Made by a program: the position numbers and the translations under genes. Of a DNA stretch of 64,000 nt, positions 26,266 to 35,361 are shown one piece after another. Source of the DNA: Deminuibacter soli (GTDB taxonomy: Bacteria > Bacteroidota > Bacteroidia > Chitinophagales > Chitinophagaceae). Each line of letters opens with the position of its first letter. Position 1 is the stretch's first letter. The DNA lies in assembly GCF_003412455.1 (NCBI RefSeq), contig NZ_QTJU01000012.1, positions 62,001 through 126,000 on the forward strand. The letters run 5' to 3'. The notes below the pieces were generated by a model, which was not told the origin of the DNA, made no database searches, and saw nothing but the letters and a program-made list of their open reading frames with translations.

Positions 26266-26273
26266 CAAAATTA
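26266..26273 (-). promoter_or_regulatory. -7 element of yebC
   Basis: TAATTTTG on the minus strand fits TAnnTTTG, giving a leader of about 30 bases. Confidence 0.4.
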
Positions 26274-26292
26274 AACGAAGCAATTGATTTAC

Positions 26293-26327
26293 GCAAAAGC
26301 CCTTTTCCTGTTGAAAAAGGGCTTTGC
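26293..26327 (-). terminator. Hairpin terminator of the permease gene
   Basis: Stem GCAAAAGCCCTTTT/AAAAGGGCTTTGC (one bulge) between the permease stop (26365) and the yebC start; the T-rich exit on the minus strand is part of the stem. Confidence 0.55.
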
Positions 26328-26364
26328 GCTGGCTTACGCCGTAAATGATTTATCTATACAGCAG

Positions 26365-27990
26365 CTATACTGTTTCTCTCTGTGCAGGCTGCGTGCTTTT
26401 CCCGGTGGTTTCCGGTACGCGCAGTTTACTGTGTTTTTTGCTGTAGGTAAAGTATACCACCAGGCCAATGGCCATCCATGCAAATGCCACTTTCAGGGTT
26501 TGGCTGTCCAGCGCCACAATCATACCACCGCAAATAACAATACCCAGTATTGGGACAATGGGTACCAGCGGGGCTTTGAACGGACGTTCCAGTTCAGGGC
26601 TTTTCTTGCGCAGAATCCATACACCGGCACTTACCAGCACAAATGCAAACAGGGTACCAAAAGAGGTAAGGTCACCTGCCACGCTGCCTGGTACAAATCC
26701 TGAGAACAGGCCAATAAATACGAACAGGATCATATTGGCTTTGTAAGGTGTTTTGAATTTGGGATGCAGGTCGCTGAATACTTTTGGAATAAGGCCATCA
26801 TTGCTCATGGTATAAAACACGCGGCTCTGGCCCAGCAGCATTACCAATATTACAGAAGAGAAGCCTGCGAGGATGGCGATGTTAACCGCAGTACCCAGCC
26901 ATGCATAATCTTTCATGTAGGTTTTGATAGCATAAGTTACAGAAGCCTCTTTACCGGCTGCCTGAAACTCCTGCCAGTTGGCAACACCAGTGAGTACGTG
27001 ACCGAACAGGATGTATAAAATGGTACAAACCACCAGTGAGCCAAGAATACCGATGGGCATGTCTTTCTTGGGGTTTTTGGCTTCCTGTGCAGCAGTACTT
27101 ACCGCATCAAAGCCAATAAACGCGAAGAATACGATAGCCGCACCACCTAGTATACCGCCTGCGCCATGTTTGAAGAAGCCTTCATGGCCGGGTGTTCCTT
27201 CAGGAATAAGGTAAGGGGTGTGGTTGGCGGGGTTAATGAATTTCCAGCCGAGGAATATAAACAGTAATACGATGCTTACTTTAATAAATACGATCACAGA
27301 GTTTACTTTGGCAGATTCTTCTGTGCCTTTAATCAACAGCAGGGTAAGCGCTAACAAAATAACCAATGCAGGCAGGTTCATAATGCCATGCGATACCTGT
27401 ACCAGCGGGGTTAAAGCAGCAGGCAGTTTTGAAAATTGTTCAGATGTTAAGATCAATGAACCTTCTTTGGCAGTTTTTACAAAGTCGGCACCTGCAGTAG
27501 CAATCTGGTCAATATTGACTTGTCCTACTACCTTGTGCAAGGTTTCAAACGGCGAGTGGCACCATTGGTATGGAATGCTCCCCCCAAGCAGGTTATTTAA
27601 GTATTCGCTCCATGCAATAGAAACCGTGGCTGCACCCAGTGCATATTCCATAATCAACGCCCAGCCAATGATCCAGGCTACCAGTTCGCCCATGGTTACA
27701 TAAGAGTAGGCATAGGCACTGCCTGCAATGGGAATCATAGAGGCAAATTCAGCATAACATAAACCGGCAAAAGCACAGCCTATTGCTGCAACAATAAAAG
27801 AAAGGGTAACACCGGGGCCGGCTGCTTCAGCAGATGCTGCTGCCGTTCTTACAAATAAACCTGCGCCAATAATGGCACCAATACCGAGTGCGACAAGGTT
27901 TCCTGCTCCAAGGGTACGTTTCAAACCCTTTTCACTATCGGCAGCCTGCGCCAATAACTGATTCAAAGGTTTCTTAACAAATAAGCTCAT
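26365..27990 (-). CDS. APC-superfamily amino-acid permease
   Basis: 541 aa with about 12-14 membrane helices. The APC pattern is clear: LGAGNLVALGIGAIIGAGLFV near the N-terminus, CYAEFASMIPIAGSAYAYSY, GWALIMEYALGAATVSIAW, AFIGFDAVSTAAQEAKNPKKDMP and LLGQSRVFYTMSNDGLIPK. It most resembles the cationic amino-acid transporter group; the transported amino acid is not known. Single gene. Confidence 0.92.
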   Translation of the reverse strand: MSLFVKKPLNQLLAQAADSEKGLKRTLGAGNLVALGIGAIIGAGLFVRTAAASAEAAGPGVTLSFIVAAIGCAFAGLCYAEFASMIPIAGSAYAYSYVTMGELVAWIIGWALIMEYALGAATVSIAWSEYLNNLLGGSIPYQWCHSPFETLHKVVGQVNIDQIATAGADFVKTAKEGSLILTSEQFSKLPAALTPLVQVSHGIMNLPALVILLALTLLLIKGTEESAKVNSVIVFIKVSIVLLFIFLGWKFINPANHTPYLIPEGTPGHEGFFKHGAGGILGGAAIVFFAFIGFDAVSTAAQEAKNPKKDMPIGILGSLVVCTILYILFGHVLTGVANWQEFQAAGKEASVTYAIKTYMKDYAWLGTAVNIAILAGFSSVILVMLLGQSRVFYTMSNDGLIPKVFSDLHPKFKTPYKANMILFVFIGLFSGFVPGSVAGDLTSFGTLFAFVLVSAGVWILRKKSPELERPFKAPLVPIVPILGIVICGGMIVALDSQTLKVAFAWMAIGLVVYFTYSKKHSKLRVPETTGKSTQPAQRETV

Positions 27991-28258
27991 AAATAGCGTT
28001 GAATTTTTAGCAAAACGATTTGGAAAAATAAGGATTTATTCATTTACCGGATCAAAACTTTTATCAAACTGCAGCAATTGCATTAAAACTGAATAATAAT
28101 TTACATTACCTAAATATGTTATATGACAAAGGGCTGTATTGCTTTTTGACCAGGTACACCATCATAATACGATCATTGACAAGCTGCTGTAATCGCCTGC
28201 CTGATCAATGAACTTGCGTTATAAGTATTATATTGCGCCAATTAATCAAAAGTGCTGC

Positions 28259-29503
28259 ATGAAAAAACTGAATGGCCTTACCTTATATATTATTCTGGCA
28301 ATGATAGTAGGTATGGCAATAGGCTATGTGGTGCATGAACATACTTCTCCTGCATATATAACGGGGTTTGCCAAAAATATACGGCTGCTGACTACCATTT
28401 TTTTGCGGTTGGTACAAATGATCATAGCGCCGCTGGTATTTACAACGCTGGTAGTAGGTATTGCGAAACTGGGCGATTTAAAATCTGTAGGCCGTGTAGG
28501 CGGCAAGGCCATGCTGTGGTTTGTGTCTGCCTCGCTGGTATCATTATTACTGGGCATGTTAATGGTAAATCTTACCCAGCCCGGTAAACTCATTAGCTTA
28601 AACACTGCCGACGCACACCTGGCCAGTGATATTGTTGCGGGTACGCATGGTTTTACACTGGAAGACTTTGTAAAACACGTGGTGCCGCAAAGTGTGGTAC
28701 AGGCTATGGCCACCAACGAAATTTTACATATAGTTGTGTTCGCTGTATTTTTTGGTCTGGCCGCCGCTGCCATAGGCGAGGCAGCCAAACCATTGGTGCG
28801 TGCGCTGGATATAGCCGCGCATATTGTATTGAAAATGGTAGGCTATGTGATGTACTTTGCGCCGGTTGGCGTGCTGGGGGCTTTGGCAGCTGTGGTAGCT
28901 GAAAGAGGTTTTGAAGTATTTTCGTTTTACGGTGCCTACCTGTTGTATTTCATTATGGGTATTGCGCTGTTATGGGTAGTAATGTTGCTGGTGGGGGTAC
29001 TGATATTGAAACAGCGTTTGCCCGATTTGCTGAAACGTATTGGCAGCCCGCTGCTGATTGCCTTTAGTACCACGAGCAGCGAAGCGGTGTTTCCAAGATT
29101 AACAGCACAACTGGAAAGTTTTGGATGCAATAATAAAATAGTATCCTTTATTTTACCGTTAGGTTATTCGTTCAATCTCGATGGCAGCATGATGTATATG
29201 ACGTTTGCCAGCATTGCCATTGCACAGGCCTATCACATTCCGCTCGACCTTGGCACCCAGCTTACCATGCTGCTGGTGCTGATGCTTACCAGCAAAGGTA
29301 TAGCCGGTGTGCCCCGTGCATCGCTGGTAGTGGTGGCCGCCACCTGCGGCATGTTTCATATTCCGCCGGAAGGCATTGCACTGATTTTGCCCATCGATCA
29401 TTTTTGCGATATGTTCCGTACCACTACCAATGTGCTGGGCAATGCCCTGGCTACAAGCGTGGTGAGTAAATGGGAAAAGGCATTAACAAATCCAATAGAT
29501 TAA
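28259..29503 (+). CDS. Dicarboxylate/amino acid:cation symporter (DAACS family)
   Basis: 414 aa from ATG 28259 (MKKLNGLTLYIILAMIVG); the frame reaches back to 28208 without supporting features. It has the DctA/GltP landmarks: a run of helices, a serine-rich hairpin AFSTTSSEAVFPR, LPLGYSFNLDGSMMYMTFASI, and SKGIAGVPRASLVVVAATCG, ending in the substrate site DHFCDMFRTTTNVLGNALAT. Moves C4-dicarboxylates or glutamate/aspartate with cations. It heads a tight row of four genes with 10-36 bp gaps. Confidence 0.93.
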   Translation: MKKLNGLTLYIILAMIVGMAIGYVVHEHTSPAYITGFAKNIRLLTTIFLRLVQMIIAPLVFTTLVVGIAKLGDLKSVGRVGGKAMLWFVSASLVSLLLGMLMVNLTQPGKLISLNTADAHLASDIVAGTHGFTLEDFVKHVVPQSVVQAMATNEILHIVVFAVFFGLAAAAIGEAAKPLVRALDIAAHIVLKMVGYVMYFAPVGVLGALAAVVAERGFEVFSFYGAYLLYFIMGIALLWVVMLLVGVLILKQRLPDLLKRIGSPLLIAFSTTSSEAVFPRLTAQLESFGCNNKIVSFILPLGYSFNLDGSMMYMTFASIAIAQAYHIPLDLGTQLTMLLVLMLTSKGIAGVPRASLVVVAATCGMFHIPPEGIALILPIDHFCDMFRTTTNVLGNALATSVVSKWEKALTNPID

Positions 29504-29513
29504 CACACTCAAC

Positions 29514-30170
29514 ATGGAAAAAGGTATTCTCCAGCAGTTTATTGAATGGATTATTCATAACGGCGGGTTATATGTACTGCTGCTCGTAATTTTTGCTGAA
29601 ACCGGTTTGTTTCTTGGTTTCTTTTTGCCGGGCGACAGCCTGCTGTTTGCTGCCGGCCTGTATATCCAGGATTTTGCTGCAGAGTTTTTCGGCGTACACT
29701 ACAGCATCATTATCCTGATGATTGTGATTGCTTCTGTGCTGGGCAACGCGGCAGGTTACTGGTTTGGTTATAAAGCAGGTCCGCTATTGTTTAAACGAAA
29801 GGATACCTTGCTGTTTAAAAAGAAACACCTGATTAAAGCGCAGGAGTTTTATGAGCAGTACGGCAAAGGCACTATTTTTCTCGCCAAGTTTTTGCCCATC
29901 ATCCGCACGTTTGCTCCCATTATTGCGGGTATTGTAAAAATGAACAGGTCTACTTTTATTTTTTACAATATCATCGGCAGTATCTGCTGGGTAACTTCCA
30001 TGATTCTCGGCGGGCATTTTTTACAGGCCTGGGTTCAGTCTAAATACAACTTCAGCCTGAAAGATCATATTGAAGCCATTACCATTATCATTATCCTGAT
30101 TACCACATTACCTGTTATCATTAAAATCTTCTTCGGCAGGAAGAAAGATTCAACTCCAACCAATAGTTAA
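29514..30170 (+). CDS. DedA-family membrane protein
   Basis: 218 aa. It shows the DedA/VTT pattern: ETGLFLGFFLPGDSLLFAAG, GNAAGYWFGYKAGP, and the re-entrant loop FLAKFLPIIRTFAPIIAGIVKM. Members keep membrane potential and lipid (C55-P or phospholipid) movement in order. Starts 10 bp after the symporter and ends 15 bp before the MFS gene. Confidence 0.93.
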   Translation: MEKGILQQFIEWIIHNGGLYVLLLVIFAETGLFLGFFLPGDSLLFAAGLYIQDFAAEFFGVHYSIIILMIVIASVLGNAAGYWFGYKAGPLLFKRKDTLLFKKKHLIKAQEFYEQYGKGTIFLAKFLPIIRTFAPIIAGIVKMNRSTFIFYNIIGSICWVTSMILGGHFLQAWVQSKYNFSLKDHIEAITIIIILITTLPVIIKIFFGRKKDSTPTNS

Positions 30171-30185
30171 TAACAGATATATTAT

Positions 30186-31418
30186 ATGACGAACGTTAAG
30201 AAACAGCTAGGAATTTTATCAATCCCGGTATTGGTAGCGGCATTGGGTTATTTTGTAGATATCTATGACTTGTTATTGTTTGGCATTATCCGCGTGCCCA
30301 GTTTGCACGAGCTTGGGTTAACCGACCTCGAGATCCGCAACCAGGGCGAAACCATTCTTACCTTCCAAATGACGGGCCTTTTGCTTGGCGGTATTTTCTG
30401 GGGTGTGCTGGGCGACAAGCGCGGCCGTTTAAGTGTGCTCTTCGGTTCTATATTATTATACTCCACCGCCAATATACTCAATGGCTTTGTACAGAATGTG
30501 CACCAGTATGCCTGGGTGCGTTTTGCTGCCGGACTTGGCCTGGCAGGCGAACTGGGTGCCGGTATTACACTGGTATCTGAATTAATACCCAAAGAAAAAA
30601 GGGGCGTGGCCACTTCATTGGTGGCGGGGCTGGGTTTAACCGGTGCCGTGGTAGCCTTTTTTATTAAACAGAACTTTCACTGGCGTACCTGTTATTTTAT
30701 TGGTGGCGGCCTAGGTGTGCTGCTGTTGCTACTGCGCATTTCCGTTTTTGAATCGGGCATGTTTCATGAAGTGAAAAAGCTGGATGTGCAGCGCGGTAAC
30801 TTTTTCATGCTGTTTAAAAAAGGCGAACGCTTTAAACGTTACCTGCTGAGCATTCTCATTGGTTTGCCCACCTGGTTTGTGATTGGCGTACTGGTTACCT
30901 TTTCAAAAGAGTTTGGCAAGGAAATGCATATTGCCGAACCTATTGACGCGGGCAAGTCAATTATGTTTGCCTACGCGGGTATCTCTATCGGCGATATATT
31001 AATCGGTTTTGTAAGCCAGTGGTTCAAAAGCCGTAAAAAAGCCTTGTATGTGTTTTATGCCATCACGGCGCTGTTTATGATACTGTATTTTACCGTACAG
31101 TATAACGGCTCTGCCATGAACATGTACATTATTGCAGCCGGTCTTGGCTTTGGCACCGGTTTCTGGGCCATATTCGTAACCATGGGGGCCGAGCAGTTTG
31201 GCACCAACCTGCGCGCTACCGCTGCCACTACAGTGCCCAATATGGTGCGTGGCATGCTGCCGCTGGTGTTAATGTTGTTCCAGTTTTTGCGCAATACAAC
31301 AGGTGACTATATTACCGGTGCATGGATTACCGGTGTTATTGTAATGAGCATCGGCGTTGTAGCCACCATTTTAATACAGGAAACCTACGGCAGGGATCTG
31401 AATTTTATAGAAGAATAG
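30186..31418 (+). CDS. MFS transporter
   Basis: 410 aa with about 12 helices. The loop 2-3 motif GVLGDKRGRLSVLFGS, RFAAGLGLAGELGAGITLVSEL in helix 4, and PKEKRGVATSLV after helix 5 are those of the major facilitator superfamily, in a form like the sugar or aromatic-acid porters. The substrate is unknown. It shares the transcription unit with dedA and the GT9 gene. Confidence 0.9.
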   Translation: MTNVKKQLGILSIPVLVAALGYFVDIYDLLLFGIIRVPSLHELGLTDLEIRNQGETILTFQMTGLLLGGIFWGVLGDKRGRLSVLFGSILLYSTANILNGFVQNVHQYAWVRFAAGLGLAGELGAGITLVSELIPKEKRGVATSLVAGLGLTGAVVAFFIKQNFHWRTCYFIGGGLGVLLLLLRISVFESGMFHEVKKLDVQRGNFFMLFKKGERFKRYLLSILIGLPTWFVIGVLVTFSKEFGKEMHIAEPIDAGKSIMFAYAGISIGDILIGFVSQWFKSRKKALYVFYAITALFMILYFTVQYNGSAMNMYIIAAGLGFGTGFWAIFVTMGAEQFGTNLRATAATTVPNMVRGMLPLVLMLFQFLRNTTGDYITGAWITGVIVMSIGVVATILIQETYGRDLNFIEE

Positions 31419-31454
31419 CTGTGCAGCACGCATTGCAGCGTAAAATAAGTTGTT

Positions 31455-32453
31455 ATGAAGGTGTTGATTGTCCGTTTATCATCCATTGGCGATATTGTAT
31501 TAACAACGCCTGTTGTACGCTGCGTTAAACAGCAGGTGCAGGAGGCGGAGGTGCATTATTTAACCAAGAAAAGCTTTGCCACCCTGCTTAACAGCAACCC
31601 GTATGTAAGCAAGGTGCATGTGCTGGGCGATGACTGGGATGCGATGATTGCAGCATTGCAGGCTGAGCAGTTCGACTGCATTATAGACCTGCATCATAAC
31701 CTGCGCACCCTTCGCATTAAACGGGCTTTAAAAAAAGTGCCTGCTTATTCGTTCAATAAACTCAATGTGCAGAAATGGCTACTCACTGCACTTAAAATAA
31801 ACCGCATGCCGCCGGTGCACATCGTTGATCGCTACCTGGATGCTGCCAAAACACTGGGTGTGGTGAACGATGGGCGCGGGCTGGATTATTTTATTCCGGC
31901 CAAAGATGAGGTGCCTGTTACCGATTTACCCATGAGCCATCATGCCGGTTACGTAGCCGTGGTAATAGGTGCTGCACTCAATACCAAAAAATTGCCGCTG
32001 GCCAAACTGCAGCAGTTGTGCGCCTCGCTGCAACACCCTGTTGTGTTGCTGGGCGGCCCTGAAGACAGGGCAGCAGGTGAACTGATTGCCGCACAGGATA
32101 CAGTTAAAATTTACAATGCCTGCGGCAAATTCAATCTCAATGAAAGCGCGCACCTGGTACGCAATGCCAGGCTGGTGGTAACACACGATACCGGCTTAAT
32201 GCACGTGGCGGCTGCTTTTAAAAAACAAATCATTTCTGTGTGGGGCAATACGGTCCCTGCTTTTGGTATGACACCCTATTACGGCAATGCCGTAGTAAAT
32301 GCCCCTGTGTTTGAAGTAAATGGCCTCTCGTGCCGTCCCTGCAGTAAAATAGGGTATAAAAAATGTCCCAAAGGTCATTTTAAATGCATGAACAACCAGG
32401 ATATCCCGGCCATTGTGCAGGCGGTGGAGAAGGGGATTAAGAAGGTTCAATAG
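31455..32453 (+). CDS. Glycosyltransferase family 9 (heptosyltransferase-like)
   Basis: 332 aa. Opens with MKVLIVRLSSIGDIVLTTPV, the signature of GT9 heptosyltransferases, and carries VVLLGGPEDRAAGELI and THDTGLMHVAAAFKKQIISVWGN for nucleotide-sugar binding, then CRPCSKIG. Likely adds heptose or a similar sugar to the lipopolysaccharide core. An ADP-heptose epimerase gene lies at 51990, which fits. The gene ends right at the start of the repeat region. Confidence 0.9.
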   Translation: MKVLIVRLSSIGDIVLTTPVVRCVKQQVQEAEVHYLTKKSFATLLNSNPYVSKVHVLGDDWDAMIAALQAEQFDCIIDLHHNLRTLRIKRALKKVPAYSFNKLNVQKWLLTALKINRMPPVHIVDRYLDAAKTLGVVNDGRGLDYFIPAKDEVPVTDLPMSHHAGYVAVVIGAALNTKKLPLAKLQQLCASLQHPVVLLGGPEDRAAGELIAAQDTVKIYNACGKFNLNESAHLVRNARLVVTHDTGLMHVAAAFKKQIISVWGNTVPAFGMTPYYGNAVVNAPVFEVNGLSCRPCSKIGYKKCPKGHFKCMNNQDIPAIVQAVEKGIKKVQ

Positions 32454-32538
32454 TTTGAAGGTTCCATAGTTCAAGCGTTCAATTGTTCAAGGGGCTAACC
32501 TGTTTCGGTTTAACGTTTCAAGTTTAATGTTTAACGTT
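32448..32538. repeat. Degenerate GTTCAA/GTTTAA tract leading into the array
   Basis: GGTTCAATAGTTTGAAGG, then GTTCAAGCGTTCAATTGTTC and GTTTAACGTTTCAAGTTTAA, beginning over the stop codon of the GT9 gene. Same family as the tracts at 738, 14812 and 51838. Confidence 0.6.
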
Positions 32539-33600
32539 GGACATGGCTTTTGTGTGGGTATCAGCGATGAGTGTTTGTTCAAAAAGTTTCATTGTTCAAA
32601 AGTTCAATTTAGGCACATAGCTTATACGTCGGCTGTGGGGACACAGCCTTGGGCAGGGATATTAAACAATGCAATCAATTGAACTATTGAACGCTGGAAC
32701 CGGCGCTAAATAGAACTGTTTCCTGTTTCAAGATTTCCCGTTGAACGTTTAATGTTGGACATGGCTTTTGTGTGTGGGTATCGGCGATGAGTGTTTTGTT
32801 CAAAAGTTCATTGTTCAATAGTTCAATTTAGACAGATAGCTTATACGTCGGCTGTGGGGACACAGCCTTGGGCAGGGATATTAAACAATGCAATCAATTG
32901 AACTTTTGAACATTTGAACTCAGGAACCGGCGCTAAATAGAACTGTTCCCTGTTTCAAGATTTCCTGTTGAACGTTAATGTTTGACATGGCTTTTGTGTG
33001 GGTATCGGCGATGAGTGTTTTGTTCAAAAGTTTCATTGTTCAAAAGTTCAATTTAGGCAGATAGCTTATACGTCGGCTGTGGGGACACAGCCTTGGGCAG
33101 GGATATTAAACAATGCAATCAATTGAACAATTGAACTATTGAACGCTGGAACCGGCGCTAAATAGAACTGTTCCCTGTTTCAAGATATCCTGTTGAACGT
33201 TTAATGTTGGACATGGCTTTTGTGTGTGGGTATCAGCTATGAGTGTTTGTTCAAAAAGTTTCATTGTTCAAAAGTTCAATTTAGGCACATAGCTTATACG
33301 TCGGCTGTGGGACACAGCCTTGGGCAGGGGTATTAAACAATGCAATCAATTGAACAATTGAACTATTGAACGCTGGAACCGGCGCTAAACAGAACTGTTT
33401 CCTGTTTCAAGATTTCCCGTTGAACGTTTAATGTTGGACATGGCTTTTGTGTGTGGGTATCGGCGATGAGTGTTTTGTTCAAAAGTTTCATTGTTCAATT
33501 TAGACAGATAGCCTATACGTCGGCTGTGGGGACACAGCCTTGGGCAGGGGTATTAAACAATGCAATCAATTGAACAATTGAACTATTGAACGCTGGAACA
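32539..33600. repeat. Tandem array of five long repeats with a conserved hairpin
   Basis: Five head-to-tail units begin at 32539, 32757, 32983, 33209 and 33436 (unit lengths 218, 226, 226, 227 and a last, shortened one). Each starts near GGACATGGCTTTTGTGTG and contains GTTCAAAAG-type runs, CTTATACGTC, then the hairpin GGCTGTG-GGGA-CACAGCC and TTGGGCAGGG. The 7-bp stem is intact in all five; unit 4 lost one loop base only. Units 1 and 4 share variants, and units 2 and 5 share others, so blocks of units were duplicated. No long open frame. It lies between the 3' ends of two convergent genes. Confidence 0.93.
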
Positions 33601-33644
33601 ATGGAACTTGAAACATTAAACTTGAAACTTGAAACACAAAACCG

Positions 33645-34577
33645 CTACGATAAAGTCTGCAGTACGGCGTTCATGCTGCGAACGGCTTCGGCGCTTTTGG
33701 CGAACTGGGCCTGTTCGGTCTCATTGAGCCGGTAATCGATGATTTTTTCCCAGCCGTTTTTGCCGATGGTTACAGGTACACCCAGGCAGAGGTCTTTTTC
33801 GCCATATTCACCATCGAGGTGAACACAGCAGGAGAACAGGCGCTGCTCGTTGCGGAGAATGCTTTTTACCAATGCAGCACCTGCTGCGCCGGGGGCATAC
33901 CAGGCAGATGTGCCAATGAGTTTGGTTAAAGTAGCACCACCTACCATGGTATCGGACACTACCTGTTGCTGTTGATTGGCCGACAGGAACTGTGTAACAG
34001 GCACACTGTTCCAGGTGGCGTAGCGGATAAGCGGTATCATGGTGGTATCGCCGTGGCCGCCTATAACAAGTGCATTTAAATCGGCAGGAGAGCAGTTGAG
34101 TGCAGCGCTGAGATAGCATTTAAAACGGGCACTGTCGAGAATACCGCCCATGCCAATGATGCGGTTTTTTGGAAGGCCGGTGCTTTGCAGTGCCAGGTAA
34201 GTCATGGTGTCCATGGGGTTGCTGATCACTACAATAATGGCATCGGGGGAGTATTGGAGAATGTTTTGTGCTACGGTTTGCACAATACCGGCATTGGTGC
34301 CGATAAGTTCTTCACGCGTCATGCCCGGTTTGCGGGGTATGCCTGAAGTAATAACCACCACCTGTGAGCCGGCGGTTTTGCTGTAATCGTTGCTGCTGCC
34401 GGTAATCTTTGTGTCGAAACCGAGCAGTGTTGCGGTTTGGGTTATATCCAGCGCTTTGCCTTCGGCAAGCCCTTCCTTAATGTCGAGCAGTACAACTTCT
34501 TCGCATAAAGCAGCGCGGGCAATATTGTCGGCACAAGTGGCACCTACAGCGCCCGCTCCTACTACTGTTACTTTCAT
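33645..34577 (-). CDS. mdh: Malate dehydrogenase
   Basis: 310 aa. It has the Rossmann start VTVVGAGAVGATCADNIA, LLDIKEGLAEGKALD, the mobile loop GIPRKPGMTREEL (two Arg, typical of malate rather than lactate use), ISNPMDTMTYLA, and the catalytic HG pair in VIGGHGDTTMIPL. NAD-linked oxidation of malate to oxaloacetate in the citric-acid cycle. It is the LDH-like type of MDH. Confidence 0.95.
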   Translation of the reverse strand: MKVTVVGAGAVGATCADNIARAALCEEVVLLDIKEGLAEGKALDITQTATLLGFDTKITGSSNDYSKTAGSQVVVITSGIPRKPGMTREELIGTNAGIVQTVAQNILQYSPDAIIVVISNPMDTMTYLALQSTGLPKNRIIGMGGILDSARFKCYLSAALNCSPADLNALVIGGHGDTTMIPLIRYATWNSVPVTQFLSANQQQQVVSDTMVGGATLTKLIGTSAWYAPGAAGAALVKSILRNEQRLFSCCVHLDGEYGEKDLCLGVPVTIGKNGWEKIIDYRLNETEQAQFAKSAEAVRSMNAVLQTLS

Positions 34578-34689
34578 ATAGCATCCTGTTTAATTGGGTA
34601 TAATTAAATGACAAAATTCTATGGAATGATGTGACTAATACCGAGGGGGATCGCCTGCTGAAAGAAAAACGCCGGATACAACGTATTGT

Positions 34690-35208
34690 TTAAAGGGACA
34701 GCTCTTTCTTCAATGCGTCAATTTCCGCACCGCCTTCAAACGTTTTCTGTAAGTTACCTTTTTTGTCGTATACCGCTACAAATGGTGTGAATTTTATACG
34801 GAAAAAGGAAGGTATATAATATTGGGTATCACGTCCGGCTACCACATACGCCAGTTCTTTCAGTTTGTATTCTTTTACAAACTCACCAATCTGCTGCGGG
34901 TTGTGGTAACTTACAAATACAAAAGCACCGTTGGTTAATTCGCTTTTGTGTTCAATCATGCTTTTGGCTTCCTGCTGGCAGTGGCCGCAATCAGGATTGA
35001 AGTATACAATAACTACGTGCTTGTTTTTGGGTAAATCGGCGCTGTTGAACCAGGTACTGTCTGGCTGCAGCAATTTAAAATCGGGAATAGCGGGGTGGTG
35101 GCGGTAAGGGGCGGTTGTGTCGTAACTGATATCACGTTGGGCATGAACGGTGAAAAATCCGGCCAGTAACAAAATAACCAGGGCTGCTTTTTTCATGGAA
35201 GACTTCAT
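34690..35208 (-). CDS. Exported thioredoxin-fold (TlpA/redoxin-like) protein
   Basis: 172 aa with a signal peptide (KKAALVILLLAGFFTVHAQ); ATG 35196 is a possible later start. It has a thioredoxin fold with the active-site pair in NPDCGHCQQE, VFVSYHNPQQIGEFV, and a cis-Pro-like TPFVAVYDKKG. Likely a periplasmic thiol reductase or oxidase. Divergent from efp. Confidence 0.88.
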   Translation of the reverse strand: MKSSMKKAALVILLLAGFFTVHAQRDISYDTTAPYRHHPAIPDFKLLQPDSTWFNSADLPKNKHVVIVYFNPDCGHCQQEAKSMIEHKSELTNGAFVFVSYHNPQQIGEFVKEYKLKELAYVVAGRDTQYYIPSFFRIKFTPFVAVYDKKGNLQKTFEGGAEIDALKKELSL

Positions 35209-35285
35209 TTTGGCTCAAATTTCAGGGAAAAATGTTGAATACGGTAAAATACCTGCCTGTTTATGCAGGTTTCAACCGTAATCCC

Positions 35286-35293
35286 TACATTTG
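35286..35293 (+). promoter_or_regulatory. -7 element of efp
   Basis: TACATTTG fits TAnnTTTG; a TTTA 22 bp upstream may be the -33 element. The leader would be about 60 bases. Confidence 0.4.
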
Positions 35294-35361
35294 CCACACT
35301 TTGCAAAAATCCGGCGCCGGGCCGGTTGTTAAAGGACATTAAACCATCAACAAAATTTTTT

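Noticed and set aside
32539-33600. CRISPR array
   Set aside because: The repeated units are over 200 bp, have no short repeat with unique spacers, and no cas genes lie nearby.
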